Positions 48,164-60,219 of a DNA stretch of 64,000 bases are shown here, in pieces. Source of the DNA: Macrotis lagotis (Eukaryota > Chordata > Mammalia > Peramelemorphia > Peramelidae); the NCBI RefSeq assembly GCF_037893015.1, contig NC_133660.1:165914363-165978362 (forward strand). The letters are read 5' to 3'. The notes beneath the pieces were generated by a model. That model worked only from the letters and a program-made list of their open reading frames with translations, was not told the origin of the DNA and made no database searches. Each line of letters opens with the position of its first letter. Position 1 is the first letter of the stretch. Position numbers and translations under genes: made by a program.

Positions 48164-48436
48164 CAATAGGAAAACTTTCTAAAAGAAAAAAATATCATTT
48201 CAAATTTCTCAGATCAGCTTTTTAATATGATATGGATTATACAAGTTATCCTTATAATACTTTTCTAATATTAAGGAGATAAATGAAAGTATTAGCAATT
48301 GTATTTAATATTTGCTATAGCAAAACAATAAGGTTAAAGAAATCACATTTATAACATTATACTTTAATACTTATTAGGTGCTTGATTGTACAATAAAATA
48401 ATAGTTATTGATGGTATTGATGATAAACATCAAAAT
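48164..48436. other. No gene recognised
   Basis: Unassigned AT-rich sequence. Confidence 0.4.
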
Positions 48437-48600
48437 AGGGGGCGGCTAGGTGGTGTAGTGGATAAAGCACCGGCCTTGGAGTCAGGAGTACCTGGGTTCA
48501 AATCGGGTCTCAGACACTTAATAATTACCTAGCTGTGTGGCCTTGGGCAAACCACTTAACCCCATTTGCCTTGCAAAAACCTAAAAAAAAAAAATTAAAA
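48437..48600 (+). mobile_element. tRNA-derived SINE, GATAAAG subtype
   Basis: Complete copy. AAACATCAAA precedes (about 48425) and follows (about 48602) it. Confidence 0.93.
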
Positions 48601-48858
48601 AAAACATCAAAGTATATGTACTTAATGTACATTCAGTCACAGTTTGAGAAATGTGTAATTGTCTGTTATGACTAGGAGCATCACTTTGCTATTTTAAAAT
48701 AGTGTAAAGATTTATAAATGTCATCTGTTGATATTTGTAACTTATTTTCCAACATGATCATATTTATGATGTTTTTTTATGATGGTTTTTTGATGTCAGC
48801 TCCTTGTTCAGGAAAACCCCAAATTTATGGGAAATGTGATTTTTCTTAAAGCTAGTTT

Positions 48859-49027
48859 GTTTGTTTTGTTTTGTTTTGTTTTTTAGGTTTTTGCAAGGCA
48901 ATGGGGTTAAGTGGTTTGCCCAAGGCCACACAGCTAGGTAATTATTAAATGTCTAAGGCCAGATTTGAACTCAGGTACTCCTGACTGCAGGGCCGGTGCT
49001 CTATCCACTGCGCCACCTAGCTGCCCC
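48859..49027 (-). mobile_element. tRNA-derived SINE, antisense
   Basis: Complete reverse-complement copy with a (GTTTT)n-like tail, flanked by exact 11 bp duplications AAAGCTAGTTT (48848-48858 and 49028-49038). Confidence 0.94.
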
Positions 49028-49067
49028 AAAGCTAGTTTTTGATTGTTGTTTTTAAGACACATCATGA

Positions 49068-49262
49068 TAGAGCACCAGGCATGGAAATAGGATGACTTGA
49101 GTTCAAATCTGAACTCAGACACTAGCTGGAAAAGTCACTTAATCCTGTTTGCTTCAATTTCCTCATCTGTAAAATGAGCAGGAGAAAGACATGGCAAATC
49201 ATTCTAATACCTTTTCCAACAAAAGTTCAATTAGAGTCAAGAAAAGTTGGACATGACTGAAA
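49068..49262 (+). mobile_element. MAR1-like SINE, sense
   Basis: tRNA-like head ('gagttcaaatctgaactcag'), 'ctcatctgtaaaatgagcag', 'agacatggcaaatcattcta', 'gttggacatgactgaaatga'. This tail is different from that of the common SINE. Confidence 0.75.
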
Positions 49263-49619
49263 TGACAACAGCAAATAAACTGGTTACTTCCATATCTCTC
49301 TATATATTGAAATATAGTTCATCCAGCTCCATGGGCCACATTGCTCCTCCCCCCTAAAAATCCCTTTTATTGCTCAGAACTCTCATTTCTCTTTTCTGTA
49401 CCTTTCTTATGCTCTTGAAGATCTACTTGGTGATGAAGTTATTTGAGTAGGCATTCCTCTACAATCCTCTTTCAATGCTGTTTTGGGCCATGGCGATAAT
49501 TCTGAATTTGGGAAGGCTAAGCTAGGAGAGAATGAGGTCTGGCACAAAGGCAGTCACAGAAGCAGATTCCATATTGCTCATTCAAGAAACAGCCTTGCTC
49601 AATTCTAGAGTTGTATCAC

Positions 49620-49805
49620 AATAAAATCATAGGGTCTTAAATTTGGAGCTGGAAGGGACCTTAGATAGAGGTCATCCAGTCTAACAACCTTTTTTTCCTG
49701 TAAAAGAGAAAACTGTGACCCAGCAAGGCCAACATCTGGGAGCTGTCTGAGGCAGAATTTGAATTCAGGTTTTACAGACTCTAAGTCTTGTTCTATATTC
49801 TGTGT
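49620..49805 (-). mobile_element. MIR-like SINE, antisense
   Basis: 'tggagctggaagggacctta', 'gaggtcatccagtctaacaa' and 'tgaggcagaatttgaattca'. Confidence 0.7.
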
Positions 49806-50134
49806 CAGTGCTATCAGACTCAAATAGAAACAGATCCGTGAGTGTAGCATGTTCACTTAGAAAAACCACAAATTAACATTATCTCTGTTGTATTTTTTAT
49901 TTATTTTGCTAAACATTTCCCAAATGCATTTTAATCTAGTTCAGGATGTACCTGGTGTTCTGTAGGCCAAAAAACTGACACCTCTGCTGTTACCAGAAGA
50001 TTGGCCAATTTTTAAATCTTAGTATCTCATATACTACTGCTAAGGTATATTAAGATTTTAGTCTATATCAGAAATCTCTACTAAAGGACATTTACTTTCT
50101 GAGAATTAGAGAGCAATCAAATAGAAAAGTCAAT

Positions 50135-50320
50135 TAGGAAGGCAGAATAGTATTGTGAAAAGACTGGAGTGAGAAAATCTGAGTTTATATCTCAACTTTA
50201 CAACTTAATGCCTACATGACCCTAGGCAAGTCATTAGAGCTTTAAGGGTCATAGTTTTTTCATGTGTAAATGAGAGTTTGGACTGATCTTGGATCTCTTC
50301 CAGATCTGTATTTATTTTCC
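50135..50320 (+). mobile_element. MIR-like SINE, sense
   Basis: 'gaccctaggcaagtcattag', 'catgtgtaaatgagagtttg' and 'cttggatctcttccagatct'. Confidence 0.65.
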
Positions 50321-50371
50321 TGAATGAATCCTATTGACATTTTACCTTCTTTGAATAACACATCAAATTAG

Positions 50372-50585
50372 TCTAAAATAGGAGTTCTTAACCTAAGGTC
50401 AATAGACCCTTTAAGTGCATGGACTTAGAAGGGGGAAAAAATTACAAATTTATTTTTACTAACCTTGTACCAAATTTTGGGATTTCCTTCAATTGTTTAA
50501 GAACATTATCTGAGAGGGAGTTCAGAGATTTCACCAGACTGCAAAGAGGTCCATGACATAGCAAAATAAAGAACTAAAGGTGGAG
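50372..50585. mobile_element. hAT/MER5-like DNA transposon fossil
   Basis: 'ggagttcttaacctaaggtc' at the left edge and 'ttcaccagactgcaaagagg' to 'tccatgaca' near the right edge match, from memory, a mammal-wide hAT-type non-autonomous element. The right terminal repeat is decayed. Confidence 0.45.
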
Positions 50586-51354
50586 AGGGGAAAAAATGTC
50601 TGTATATATTTGAAAGTAAGAGAGGCAGTTTAAAAAAATTATGAGATAGTATTTAAATTTATAATTTCCTTCATGTTTGGATGTAATCATTTTTGACTCA
50701 TAGAGAGAAGGTCAGGTAGTTGACACAATTTACTTGTGAATTTTTCTTATTATCACAGACATGACAAAAGGAAAAAAAAATGGGAACACTAAGGGTTATG
50801 CCAGTAGGTCGTTCTTCCCTTTCCCTACCCCAAACAATGAACAAGAGACTACTCCCTCATTTTAACCTCTGTCCATCCTGGCAAAATAGGTCTTCTGCTT
50901 ATAGAATTGTATACTCCCAGTCTCAGAAGCAGAAAGAATGGGGGGGGGGGATGAGGGGGGAATGTGTGTGGTGATGGTGTTAAGGAGGAAAAAGAAGAGG
51001 AAAAGCTGGAGAAAATATTTGTCTTGATTTTCTCCTTAAAGTGTGTGGGGTTTTTTGTTTTTTTGTTTTGTTTTTTTTTGCAGCAGATGAGGTGCACATT
51101 TACCTGCAGAACCATCAAGTGTTGCTATGAAACTGAATGTCAGTATCACTTTGTTGGCAGTCTGACAGCTCCCAATTGGGTTTAATGAGGTGTACCATAT
51201 CCGAAGAATAAGAAGCATTTGTCCTAAAATGAATATTTGAAATGTCTAAAAATAAATGCACAGTATGTTGGAAGACTCCATAATAAGATGCTGGGACAGA
51301 CTCTCCTTCATGTCCTTTCTTCTGAGGTGAATAGAAACATTGGGGTCTAAATTC
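50586..51354. other. No gene recognised
   Basis: Unassigned. G-run at 50941-50950 and T-rich run at 51051-51079. Confidence 0.4.
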
Positions 51355-51640
51355 AGTTAATAATAATAATAATAATAATTGCTAACATTATATAGTGCAT
51401 AGAATGTGCCTAACACTCTGTTAAGTGCTTTACAATTATTATGTCATTGGATCTAATCCTTAAATAGGTGCCATTATTATCACCTCCAATTTCCAGATGA
51501 GGAAAATGAGGCAAACAAAAATTAAGTGACTTGCTCAGGGTCATACAGCTAATAAGGGACTGAGTTTCATTTGAATTCAGGTCTTCCTGATTCCACTATT
51601 CCTGATTCCTATTCACCACACCATCTTCAAGAGGATGTAC
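51355..51640 (-). mobile_element. MIR-type SINE, antisense, with (ATA)n
   Basis: (ATA)n at 51357-51380, then 'tttccagatgaggaaaatga', 'aattaagtgacttgctcagg'. Confidence 0.78.
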
Positions 51641-51779
51641 AATAGCCATTTTCACCCCAGGAAACCAAGGATTACTTCATTCCCACTAGAGTTCTAGGAA
51701 GATAATAATAAACATGTTTTGAAAATGCCACTAGAAAGTGGTATATAGATGAAGAGCATAACAAGGAGGGAGGGAAATA

Positions 51780-51925
51780 ATAGCCAGGCACTAATGCTAG
51801 GGGCTTTACAATCATTATCTCATTTGCTCCTCACAACAACTCTGGGTAAATGACTGGCCAGAGTCACACTAGTAAATGTCTGAAGTCTAAGCTCTTAGCC
51901 ATTGTCCACCTAGCTGCCTAAAGAG
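51780..51925 (-). mobile_element. MIR-type SINE, antisense, internally deleted
   Basis: 'atctcatttgctcctcacaa' joins quickly to 'tgactggccagagtcacact' and 'ccattgtccacctagctgcc'. Confidence 0.7.
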
Positions 51926-51952
51926 CACAGATTTCAGGGCTAGACTTTATCT

Positions 51953-52103
51953 CTTTTTTTTAGTTTTTGCAAGACAATAGGGTTAAGTGACTTGCCCAAG
52001 GCCACACAGCTAGGTAATTATTAAGTATATGAAGTCACATTTGAACTCAAGTCCTCCTGACTCCAGGGCCAGTGCTCCATCCACTGTGCCACCTAGCTGC
52101 CCC
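51953..52103 (-). mobile_element. tRNA-derived SINE, antisense
   Basis: Complete reverse-complement copy flanked by exact 12 bp duplications TAGACTTTATCT (51941-51952 and 52104-52115). Confidence 0.94.
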
Positions 52104-52199
52104 TAGACTTTATCTTAAAAGAAAGATATGTGATCAAGGGCAAATCACTTTACTTCCTGGGATTTAGATGCCTCATTCGTAAAAGAAGAGTATGTTAAA

Positions 52200-52675
52200 T
52201 GGCTTCTATTTTTCTATTTTTCTATTTTTAAAGATTTTATTTATTTTAAGTTTTACAATTTTCCTCTAATCTTACTTCCCTCCCCCCACCCCACCCCCCA
52301 CAGAAGACAATTTGCCAGTCTTTACATTGTTTCCATGGTATATATTGATCCAAATTGAAAGTGATGAGAGAGAAATCATATCCTTAAGGAAGAAACATAA
52401 AAGTATAAGAGATAGCAAGATCAGACAATAAGATATCAGGGGGTTTTTTTCCCCTAAATTAAAGTTAATAGTCCTTGGTCTTTGTTCAAACTCCACAGTT
52501 CTTTCTCTGGATACAGATGGTATTCTCCATTGCAGACAGCCCCAAATTGTCCCTGATTGTTGCACTGATGGAATGGGCAAGTCCATCAAGTTTGGTCATC
52601 ACCCCCATGTTGCTGTTAGGATGTACAGTGTTTTTCTGGTTCTGCTCATCTTGCTCAGCATCTGATGTCTCTTGC
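52200..52675 (-). mobile_element. 5'-truncated L1, antisense
   Basis: Close relative of the 32400-32913 copy, sharing the 3' UTR and the last part of ORF2. Ends at 'cagcatctgatgtctcttgc'. Confidence 0.85.
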
Positions 52676-53424
52676 AAGTCTAGAGCTATGATCCCAACAG
52701 TAATGGTCTTATTTTATGAAAATAATAAAGACAAATTTTGTAAGTAGTCCTGGTTGATAAGGGGTTTTACAGATCCCCAATCCCCCAATCCACTTGATGT
52801 AATTAAAGAATGTAGGTCTTTGCTAGTCTAGAACATCTCCAAGGAACTAGATGTGGGCACTGGTCCCTTTCTGAAGGGCATGCACCTTTCTAGGATGACA
52901 TAGGGATTTCTTGATCTGTCCATAGGACTAGGAGGTAGATGTTTAGTAGGACTGATTTTGGGGGTATAGATTCTTGCTGAAGGATCCTTCCACCCTTGTG
53001 GCCTTTAAGAGTGACGGACTTTTTTCTTTTGGGGACTCTTTTACTTTAAGATTCTTTCTAGTATTTCCTTTCCCTTGGATTGGGCAGGGAGATTTCCTTT
53101 CCCCCTCCCAAACTACCCAGTAGAAATGGTGGCTTGTAGCTATAGTCTTTGAATACCACTTTCTACATTTTTATTTCCTTTTCTAAGAACTGATGCCCTC
53201 TGAAATTAAAACCCTGGTGCTTCCTGAGTATTCAGAATTACAGAAATTAGGATATTGCATTGGCTGACCAAATACAGCATGCTTCTCCAAAGAGAGGAGG
53301 ACCAGGGTCATCCAGCACCTGACAGACTAAAGAATGTCATACCTAGGCTGGCCAGGAGACTCAGATAATATAGGTCCTAGGAGAATCTAAAATATCTTCT
53401 AGGCAGTCATAAAAAGATTCTTTT
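52676..53424. other. Unassigned sequence
   Basis: GC slightly higher than surroundings, no frame or repeat recognised. An LTR origin is possible but not supported. Confidence 0.3.
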
Positions 53425-53600
53425 TTTAATTGATATTTTATTTTATTTTATTCTTCCAATTAGATGTTATCAAAGTTTTTCAATATTCATCCACATGTAT
53501 ATGCATATTTTTAAGTTACAAAATTTTCTTCCACTCCCCCTTCCCACCCCCCTCCCTTCAGGGCAAACAGGTGAATACAGTACATACACATTTGTGTTTA
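53425..53600 (-). mobile_element. Old L1 3' UTR fragment, antisense
   Basis: 'agtttttcaatattcatcca' and 'cttcccacccccctcccttc' parallel the other L1 tails. Confidence 0.55.
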
Positions 53601-53769
53601 ACATCATACAAAGATTCTTTACCTTCCTAGGGGTATATAAGAAGCATAGTGGACTATTAGAGTATTTCATATTTCCTATATTTGTTCTTTTATATCCATG
53701 TGTTTCCTTCTTCTAATGGAGTTTCTGTGATGGAAGAAATAAACAGTTGTCCTTTACCTGATACCCAAG

Positions 53770-53952
53770 TCATTTAAGAGTCCTTGTGATCCATATCTAG
53801 CCACTGGACCCAGGTGATTCTGGAGGAGATGGTGAGGTTGGTGACTTAGTACATCATCCCCCTCATTCAAATCCAATTCACATGCCTGTCATGGCATCAC
53901 CTTGCTTCATTGAGAATGAAGGACAAACACCATCATCACCCATATTATTCAC
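53770..53952 (+). mobile_element. RTE-like LINE or derived SINE, 3' tail
   Basis: 'gatggtgaggttggtgactt', 'ctgtcatggcatcaccttgc' and 'gagaatgaaggacaaacacc' followed by CATCATCACC, a tail I associate with marsupial RTE-type elements. Confidence 0.5.
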
Positions 53953-54194
53953 TGAGTAGCTTGGTGGGAGGGGGTCGAGCTACCAACATTAAACAGAAAC
54001 CCTCTAAATTTTATTTTGAAGGCTTTCCTGGATTAATCTAGGAGGGGACAAAAGCCCAAGGAAAAAGAGATTTGCCACCTTTGGAGTCTGAAATCAATAT
54101 GAGCCCAGAATGCTTTAGAAGCCCTGAACCATAGTTATTTTTGTATAATGCTTCACATTTGCAATACATTTACATGTGCTTAATTTCATTAGTT

Positions 54195-54450
54195 CCTCTA
54201 AGTATGGCAGGATCATAATCAGAGCCAGAAAGGACTTCAGAGACTAACAACTCCCCCTTCCCCCAACAATACTCCTCATCCCCAACCCCCAAAAAGAATT
54301 TACATATAATGAAACTGAGGCTCAGAAAGGTGAAGCCCTTTAATTTAGGGCCATACAACTAATTGTGGTCAGAGGGTCAGAGGTGGGATTGACCTTCAGA
54401 CTTTTTGACTCCTGCTCCAATGCTCTATCCACCATCTCATGGCTTCTTTT
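54195..54450 (-). mobile_element. MIR-like SINE, antisense
   Basis: 'aatgaaactgaggctcagaa', 'gccatacaactaattgtggt' and 'caatgctctatccaccatct'. Confidence 0.65.
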
Positions 54451-54469
54451 TTAACAGATTAGTAAACTC

Positions 54470-54970
54470 AAGGTCAAGCATCCTGACTCTTCCCTTTCCC
54501 TCCCCACTCCCAGTATGAAATCAATTATTCAGGTTTTCTCTCTTCTACCTATATAATATTTCATTCACCAACCTCCCTTATCTTCTCTTACACAACCAAC
54601 ACTTTTGTTCAAGGTTTCATCATTTCTCACTGGACCACTGCAATATCCTCCTAATTTGCCTCCCTACTGCCAGTCTTTCTCCTTTCCAGCCCATCCTACA
54701 AAGGAGTACCTAAATGATCTTCCTAAGACATGGTTTGGGACATGGTATTATGTTGTTAAAAAATTTTTGGTCCTCTATTGTTTGTGGGGGGGAAATACAA
54801 AATCCATAATCCAACATTTATGACCCCCCAAAAAACTGGTTCCTTTCTATCTTTGAAGGCCTTATTTTCATACTACCCCTCTTTATCAACCTCATCATCT
54901 AACCAAATTAGACTTCTGAGTGACCCATGATCATCCCTTGTCCATACATGGGATGAGTTCTCTTCCTACA
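54470..54970 (+). mobile_element. L2 LINE fragment
   Basis: 'ggaccactgcaatatcctcc' to 'taatttgcctccctac', 'tttccagcccatcctacaaa' and 'tgatcttcctaagacatggt' follow the L2 ORF2 end. Confidence 0.65.
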
Positions 54971-55065
54971 GCATCATAGATTTAGTTTGGAAAGGATCTT
55001 GCCATTTTTGTTATTTAGTCATTTCTGTTATGCCTGACTCCTTGTGGCCCTTCATTTGGTTGGGG

Positions 55066-55199
55066 GTGGGGCATTGGTAAGACCGTAGCCACTGGCTACT
55101 TGAGTTTGGTTCTGCCTTTGAGGAATTATTATTCAGACTCAGGAAAGCAAGGGTGGAAATAAAACAAAAACTTAATGAAAGAAGTTACAACACATAGGA

Positions 55200-55240
<41 letters not shown>

Positions 55241-55605
55241 ACTAAGCAGCATTGGCTGGACCAGTAGGTCAGAGAAGACTGCGGCCCTGAGAGGAGTACA
55301 ACCCAGGTTTTTATGTCTTGCCTCTCATCCAGAGGGCAAAAGGTGAACTCCCTTCCCCTTACAGGACCCAGAATTAGGTAGAAGGTGAAGCCCAAGGAGA
55401 TCAGGATACAAATTTTACATTAAGAATGAGGATCTCCAACCAATGTGACAAGATTAGCAGCCTTTAAGATTTCAAATTTTGTTTCTGTTACAATCATAAT
55501 TCTCTTTCCCATGGTAGTCAATTTGCATCTCAAGAGTAGGTGGTAGTCAATTCACATCTTCATCCAATTTCTACATTCACAATTCTCTTCATCTTTCCCC
55601 CTGCA
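55066..55605 (-). mobile_element. Probable solo endogenous retroviral LTR, antisense
   Basis: On the - strand an ATAAAAA box (55313-55307) precedes a long CT tract and a downstream T-rich end. This layout parallels the 27.8 kb LTR. The right edge ends in CCCTGCA. Exact ends and duplication are not resolved. No internal viral sequence. Confidence 0.5.
55203..55239. repeat. (GA)n microsatellite in LTR
   Basis: Uninterrupted GA repeats. Confidence 0.96.
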
Positions 55606-55974
55606 TCAAAACTACTGGAGTAGTTCTCCAGCTCATTTTATAAATGAAGAGAGGCAAGCAAGTTTAAGTGACTTACCCAGAGACACACAGCCAGTAAGTA
55701 TCTGAGGCCAAATGAAAACTCAGATCTTAATTTAAGATTAAGATCTGATTCTAGACCCAGCACTCTATGCACTATGGTGCCACCTAGTTTCCCTGGGAAG
55801 GGACCTTAAAGGTCATCTAATCTAATCCCTTGATTTCACAGATGAGGAAAGAAGTATACGAGATTAGGTGACTTGCCTAAAGTCTCATGAACAGAAAAAG
55901 AACTAGATTTTGAACCAGATCCTTCAGTTCCAGATTTGGGGCTCTTTCCCTCTTTAGCACAGTATCTCTTATCT

Positions 55975-56206
55975 TCCCCTTGAATCCCCTCTTCTTTTAG
56001 GGCTCAGATCAGATGCTACCTCCTTTTGTGAAGCCAATGAGTTCCTCTCTATAGTTAGTGATCTAGAGATGGCCTCCAGTTTGCATTATATTTGTGATAC
56101 TTCCAAACCTCAGAAGAATGTAAGCTCTTGGTGGACAGGGAATTTTCCTTTTTGTCTTTATTCCCAGAGTTTTACACATAGTAGGCTCTTAATAAATGTT
56201 TGTTGT
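55975..56206 (+). mobile_element. L2 LINE 3' end
   Basis: 'agctcttggtggacagggaa', 'acacatagtaggctcttaat' and AAATGTTTGTTG. Confidence 0.75.
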
Positions 56207-56284
56207 GGAAGTGAGGAGGGGGGGGATAGTTATTCTGAAAAAGGGGGGGGGTAAGGGAAGCATTTTTTTAAGAGTACCCAAAAG

Positions 56285-56429
56285 GGGCAGCTAGGTGTCA
56301 CAGTGGATAAAGCACTGGCCCTGGAGTCAGGAGGACCTGAGTTCAAATTGGATCTCAAATACTTAATACTTATTAAGCATATGACCTTGGGCAGGTCATT
56401 TAACCCTATTGCCTCAAAAAAAAAGAAAA
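56285..56429 (+). mobile_element. tRNA-derived SINE, diverged
   Basis: Head GGGGCAGCTAGGTGTCACAG, diverged middle. AAGAGTACCCAAAAG (56270-56284) and AAGAGTATACAAAAG (56430-56444) flank it. Confidence 0.9.
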
Positions 56430-56444
56430 AAGAGTATACAAAAG

Positions 56445-56869
56445 AGAACAGCAAATCAGTAGGAAGGAAAATAAACAGGACAGATTTGAAAAGTCTGTTA
56501 TGAAGTTATTTTACGCAAAAAGCAAAAATAAGATGTACTTAAGAGAAGAGGGAATGGAAATAAGCATTAATCAGGCTCTTACTGTGTTCTAGTCTGTGTG
56601 CTCAACTCTATAAAGATGAGTTTACTCACTTGAGAGAGTCATAGTTTCATGTACAATCCTCTTTCTCTGTATTACATTGCATATAGAAATGCTCATTTTA
56701 TTGATGGTAAAATGAGAATTTGAAAAAACTGTTATTATAAATAGGGATATGTATACTTAAATTCAGACTTCATGTAGTAGAATTTCACAGCTGTTATATA
56801 CATCCTCTCTTTTCATCTTTTCATATTAAAATATTAGATTTCACCAATTATTAAGTTTACAATTTAAAA
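56445..56869. other. No gene recognised
   Basis: Unassigned sequence. Confidence 0.4.
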
Positions 56870-57060
56870 AAACCTAACATTTATATAGCACTCTAATGTT
56901 TACAAAACACTTTACAGAGATTATTTTATTTGAACCTTATGCCAACCTGTGAGGTAGGCACTTCGGGTCTACAGATGAGGAAATTTTTCCCCAGGGTGTT
57001 GAATGGCTTGCTCAGGATCTAAAGAATGATGCAAGCCTGTCTTTTACTTTCATATCTCCC
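56870..57060 (-). mobile_element. MIR-type SINE, antisense
   Basis: 'catttatatagcactctaat', 'ctgtgaggtaggcacttcgg' and 'ctacagatgaggaaattttt'. Confidence 0.7.
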
Positions 57061-58749
57061 CCTGAAAATTTTTTTTAAAAAATTTTGTTACCATTGGATA
57101 ACAACCAGGATTGCATACCTACTAAGTGGTAAAGCCAAGATCAAAAGCCCAACCCTTGGATCCCCTTGTTCAGGACACTTTTTTCAAATAGACCATAATA
57201 CAAAAATACATGGGAAGGAAATAATACTGCTGACTTTCTTAGATCCAGTTTACCATCTGATAGCCTACTTCTAAAATATGTATTTTTTATACATATCTTT
57301 TCAAATCACATCCTAACCACCAGGTTATAGATTGAACCATCAATAAGAAACACCAGCAGCCAAAATCATTGTCCCAAAGTTTTGCATTTGGAGCCTAGCA
57401 AATGCTATACTTCCTGCAAATACATTTTAAGTCTTTTATTTGTATTTTGTTATTTCTGCTTGAGGAAACTGGTGCTCAAATTCACTTTGTAATCAGAAGT
57501 TAAAATAGACAAGTGAGAAATGTCAATGTATCTTTTTGCTGTTTGGTAATTTTTCATTCATGTCACTTTTTGTGACCTCATTTGGGGTTTTCTTGGCAAA
57601 GGCACTAGAGTGATTTACCTTGCAGAAGTGTTTATAAAATTTTAAAGACTTTTATGCCTGGTCCAATCTTCTTTGTATTTATTTTGCATGAAAGTAGAAT
57701 AAACAGAGAGTTTCTTCATTTTTTTAAGCATTCACATTTCAAAGGAAATTTGAATTTTTGATTTGATTTTTTAAAAGTTAGATTGCATCACTTGAACTTA
57801 ACAACTGTAACCAACCTCAACAGGGCTAGCACCCATTTCTTGCTAACCTATTTCTGAAATGCATCAATCATTAGAAGTACTGGAGAAAGACCCTTAAATC
57901 CAGTAAGTTTCACTGTTTGTAACAGAAAATAATAGCTCATTGGTGCTGGACCATGCTATAAAGACTAAACAACATATACTGCAGAAAAAGGAAGATAAAG
58001 AAGTATAAACCCTAAGAACCTCAGTTTCCTATATTGTAGCACAAATACTTGCAAATTTACTCTTTCAATGGTTGTGAAAAACTTTAAAGATCAATGGAAT
58101 CAATGGCTTCTCCTGCCCAGTGTCTCAGTCACATCTAGCCATATTCAAAGACAGTATCTATCAATAATATTTTCTGATGTACAGATTGTTTTAATACAGT
58201 CCTGACTCTAATTGGGGAGAAGGGCAACAGTCCTTATTAGGATCACTTGAAACTCCAGAACTGAAAAAGACAATCTTAAAAGTGAAAAAACTTCTAGGAT
58301 CACAGGATCGGTCCAAAGATTACTCTCATTACAATGAGAGTGTAAAGACATATAAAAAGAAAAACAACTGGGCAAAATATGGTCAATCCAGAGGAAAAAG
58401 AGAGCTACATTTCAAATGCATTTTTCTTTTATTATCCTTTGTAGCAAGGGCAGAGATCTCGCAGAACCAATTGAACTTACTCTTTTGTTATCATGAGTCC
58501 TCCACTAAAAGACTGATTCCATTTAAAACAGGCAGAACTGTCCACTGACCCAAGCACAATAACACTATTTTAAGAAGTCAGTCTCATTAGAGAAGATGCT
58601 ATTTTAATTCCCAAGTAACTAAGTAAAGAAGGAACTCAATAACCTTCTACTGGGTAAAGACCAGTTCACCAAGCAAATGAAATATTTAAAATAGCTGCAT
58701 CTCAAAGAGTACTGGCCTAGAAGCTACATTTAAAATTTTAAAGGGTAGT
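57061..58749. other. Mostly unassigned
   Basis: A short antisense MAR1-like piece lies at 57545-57620 ('catttggggttttcttggca'). The frame at 58282-58548 is not recognisable. Confidence 0.4.
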
Positions 58750-58895
58750 GGTAGTAGTTGGGTGAAGCAGTGGATAGAGCACCTGGTCTGATTTCCTAAA
58801 GACCTGGGTTCAAATTCATATCTCAGACATTTGACACTTATTAGCTGTGTACCCTGGGCAAGTCACTTAACCTTGATTGCCTCAAAAACACTAAC
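58750..58895 (+). mobile_element. Old tRNA-derived SINE, sense
   Basis: 'agcagtggatagagcacctg', CTGGGTTCAAATTC, 'ttgacacttattagctgtgt' and 'cactcacttaacc'-like tail with CCTTGATTGCCTC. A different, older subfamily. Confidence 0.82.
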
Positions 58896-58984
58896 AATTT
58901 AAAAGGAAGGAAATATTTGTATATAAAACTATGATTATTATATAGATTCTATTTAGAAAAGTTCCTTTTAACTGGAACATTTTC

Positions 58985-59165
58985 CTTTCTTTTTTCATTT
59001 ATTTTTTCCAATTACATGTAATTAGAAAATTTTCAGCAATCATTTTTGGTAAGATTTTTATTTTCACATTTTTCTTCCTGCCTTCTTACCTCCCCCTCCC
59101 CTAAAAAGCAAATAATTTGAAATAGTTTATACACGTGTACAATCGTGTTAAATGTATTTAACTGG
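58985..59165 (-). mobile_element. Old L1 3' UTR fragment, antisense
   Basis: 'ttccaattacatgtaattag', 'ttcagcaatcatttttggta' and 'ttacctccccctcccctaaa'. Confidence 0.6.
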
Positions 59166-60219
59166 AACATTTTGTGACCTTCAATGGCCCTTTCAATGAT
59201 CCATTTGATTAACAGATAAACAATTTCCATTTGCTTATATAGGGCAACATTTAAGGACTGAGGAAGCTAAAAAACAAACACACTTTCACAAAACCAGTTA
59301 TGCTCAAATAGAGATTTTCCTGGAAAAGGCTTAAAAGAGCAATAATTATGCCAAACCTTTGGTTTCAAGCAGAGGCAAAACTTTTTAACTTTTGCAAAAA
59401 AAAAAAAAAAAAAGAAAAAAGTTTAAGTAATTTTCATACACATTTATTCTAGATTAAATCACATATCAGAAAATTCTGTAATATTACAAAAGAGAAAATT
59501 GAGGTACAGAAAAACAAGAGACAAAAAATAAGGTGACTAGCATAAGGCTTAATTCCAGGAGACTTATTAACCCTTTAATTTGGAGATGTAAATACCAACT
59601 GAGCAATCTCTCTCAGTCGGATATTTATTTCAAAATTATCAGTGGGGTACAGAACTATATTTGGACAACTATCAGAGGGTGATGTGAGACACCATTTGAT
59701 ATATTTCAGGGAGTAACCCTTTCCCTTTATAATGTGAAGAGTATGGAGGTTGACCCAGAAACTGTAGTCATTCTCCTACAGATAGGGTCCATAGTGGGGT
59801 GTTGGGTTGATATCTCCTTGGTCCATGTCTCTACTCAGATTTTCAATTCAAAGGTCAAAAACTTGATTGAAATGCCTAGCACTCTAAGTCACCAGAATCT
59901 TGACTCCAAAGCCTAAGGGTCAATAGTTCTGAGTCTTGTGTTTTGTCTAGCACTGCTATTACAAGCTACTAAGAATTATTGAGAATATCAAAATGCCCTC
60001 TTCAGTGTCCAGCTAGAGGGAAAAAAACAACAAAACAGTGTTTTGGACCAAAATATAAACCTCTGCTCCATTTTGTTCTATACCTTCCACATTCTTCAGT
60101 CAGTCAGTCAGTCAACAGTTATTTGATAAAACTTTCTATATCTTGCACTCAACTAAACACTGAAACTATATAGAAAATCAAAAACACTGATTGTCCTCAA
60201 GAAATTTATTTTCTAATAG
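59166..60219. other. Mostly unassigned
   Basis: The end (60095-60215, 'cagtcagtcagtcagtcaac', 'attgtcctcaagaaatttat') resembles the old MIR3/L2-type repeat. The rest is not recognised. Confidence 0.4.

Larger units (their letters stand above)
55001..55795 (-). mobile_element. MAR1-like SINE, antisense, split by an LTR
   Basis: The left part 55001-55065 ('tatgcctgactccttgtggc') and right part 55605-55795 ('ctggagtagttctccagctc', 'agcactctatgcactatggt') join into one element. Confidence 0.7.
54971..55960 (-). mobile_element. MIR-like SINE, antisense, split by a nested SINE and LTR
   Basis: 'gcatcatagatttagtttgg' (54971-54990) continues at 55796 with 'ggaccttaaaggtcatctaa' and 'gatttcacagatgaggaaag'. 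GGAAAGGATCTT (54989-55000) and GGAAGGGACCTT (55796-55807) are probably a target-site duplication of the inner SINE. Confidence 0.7.
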
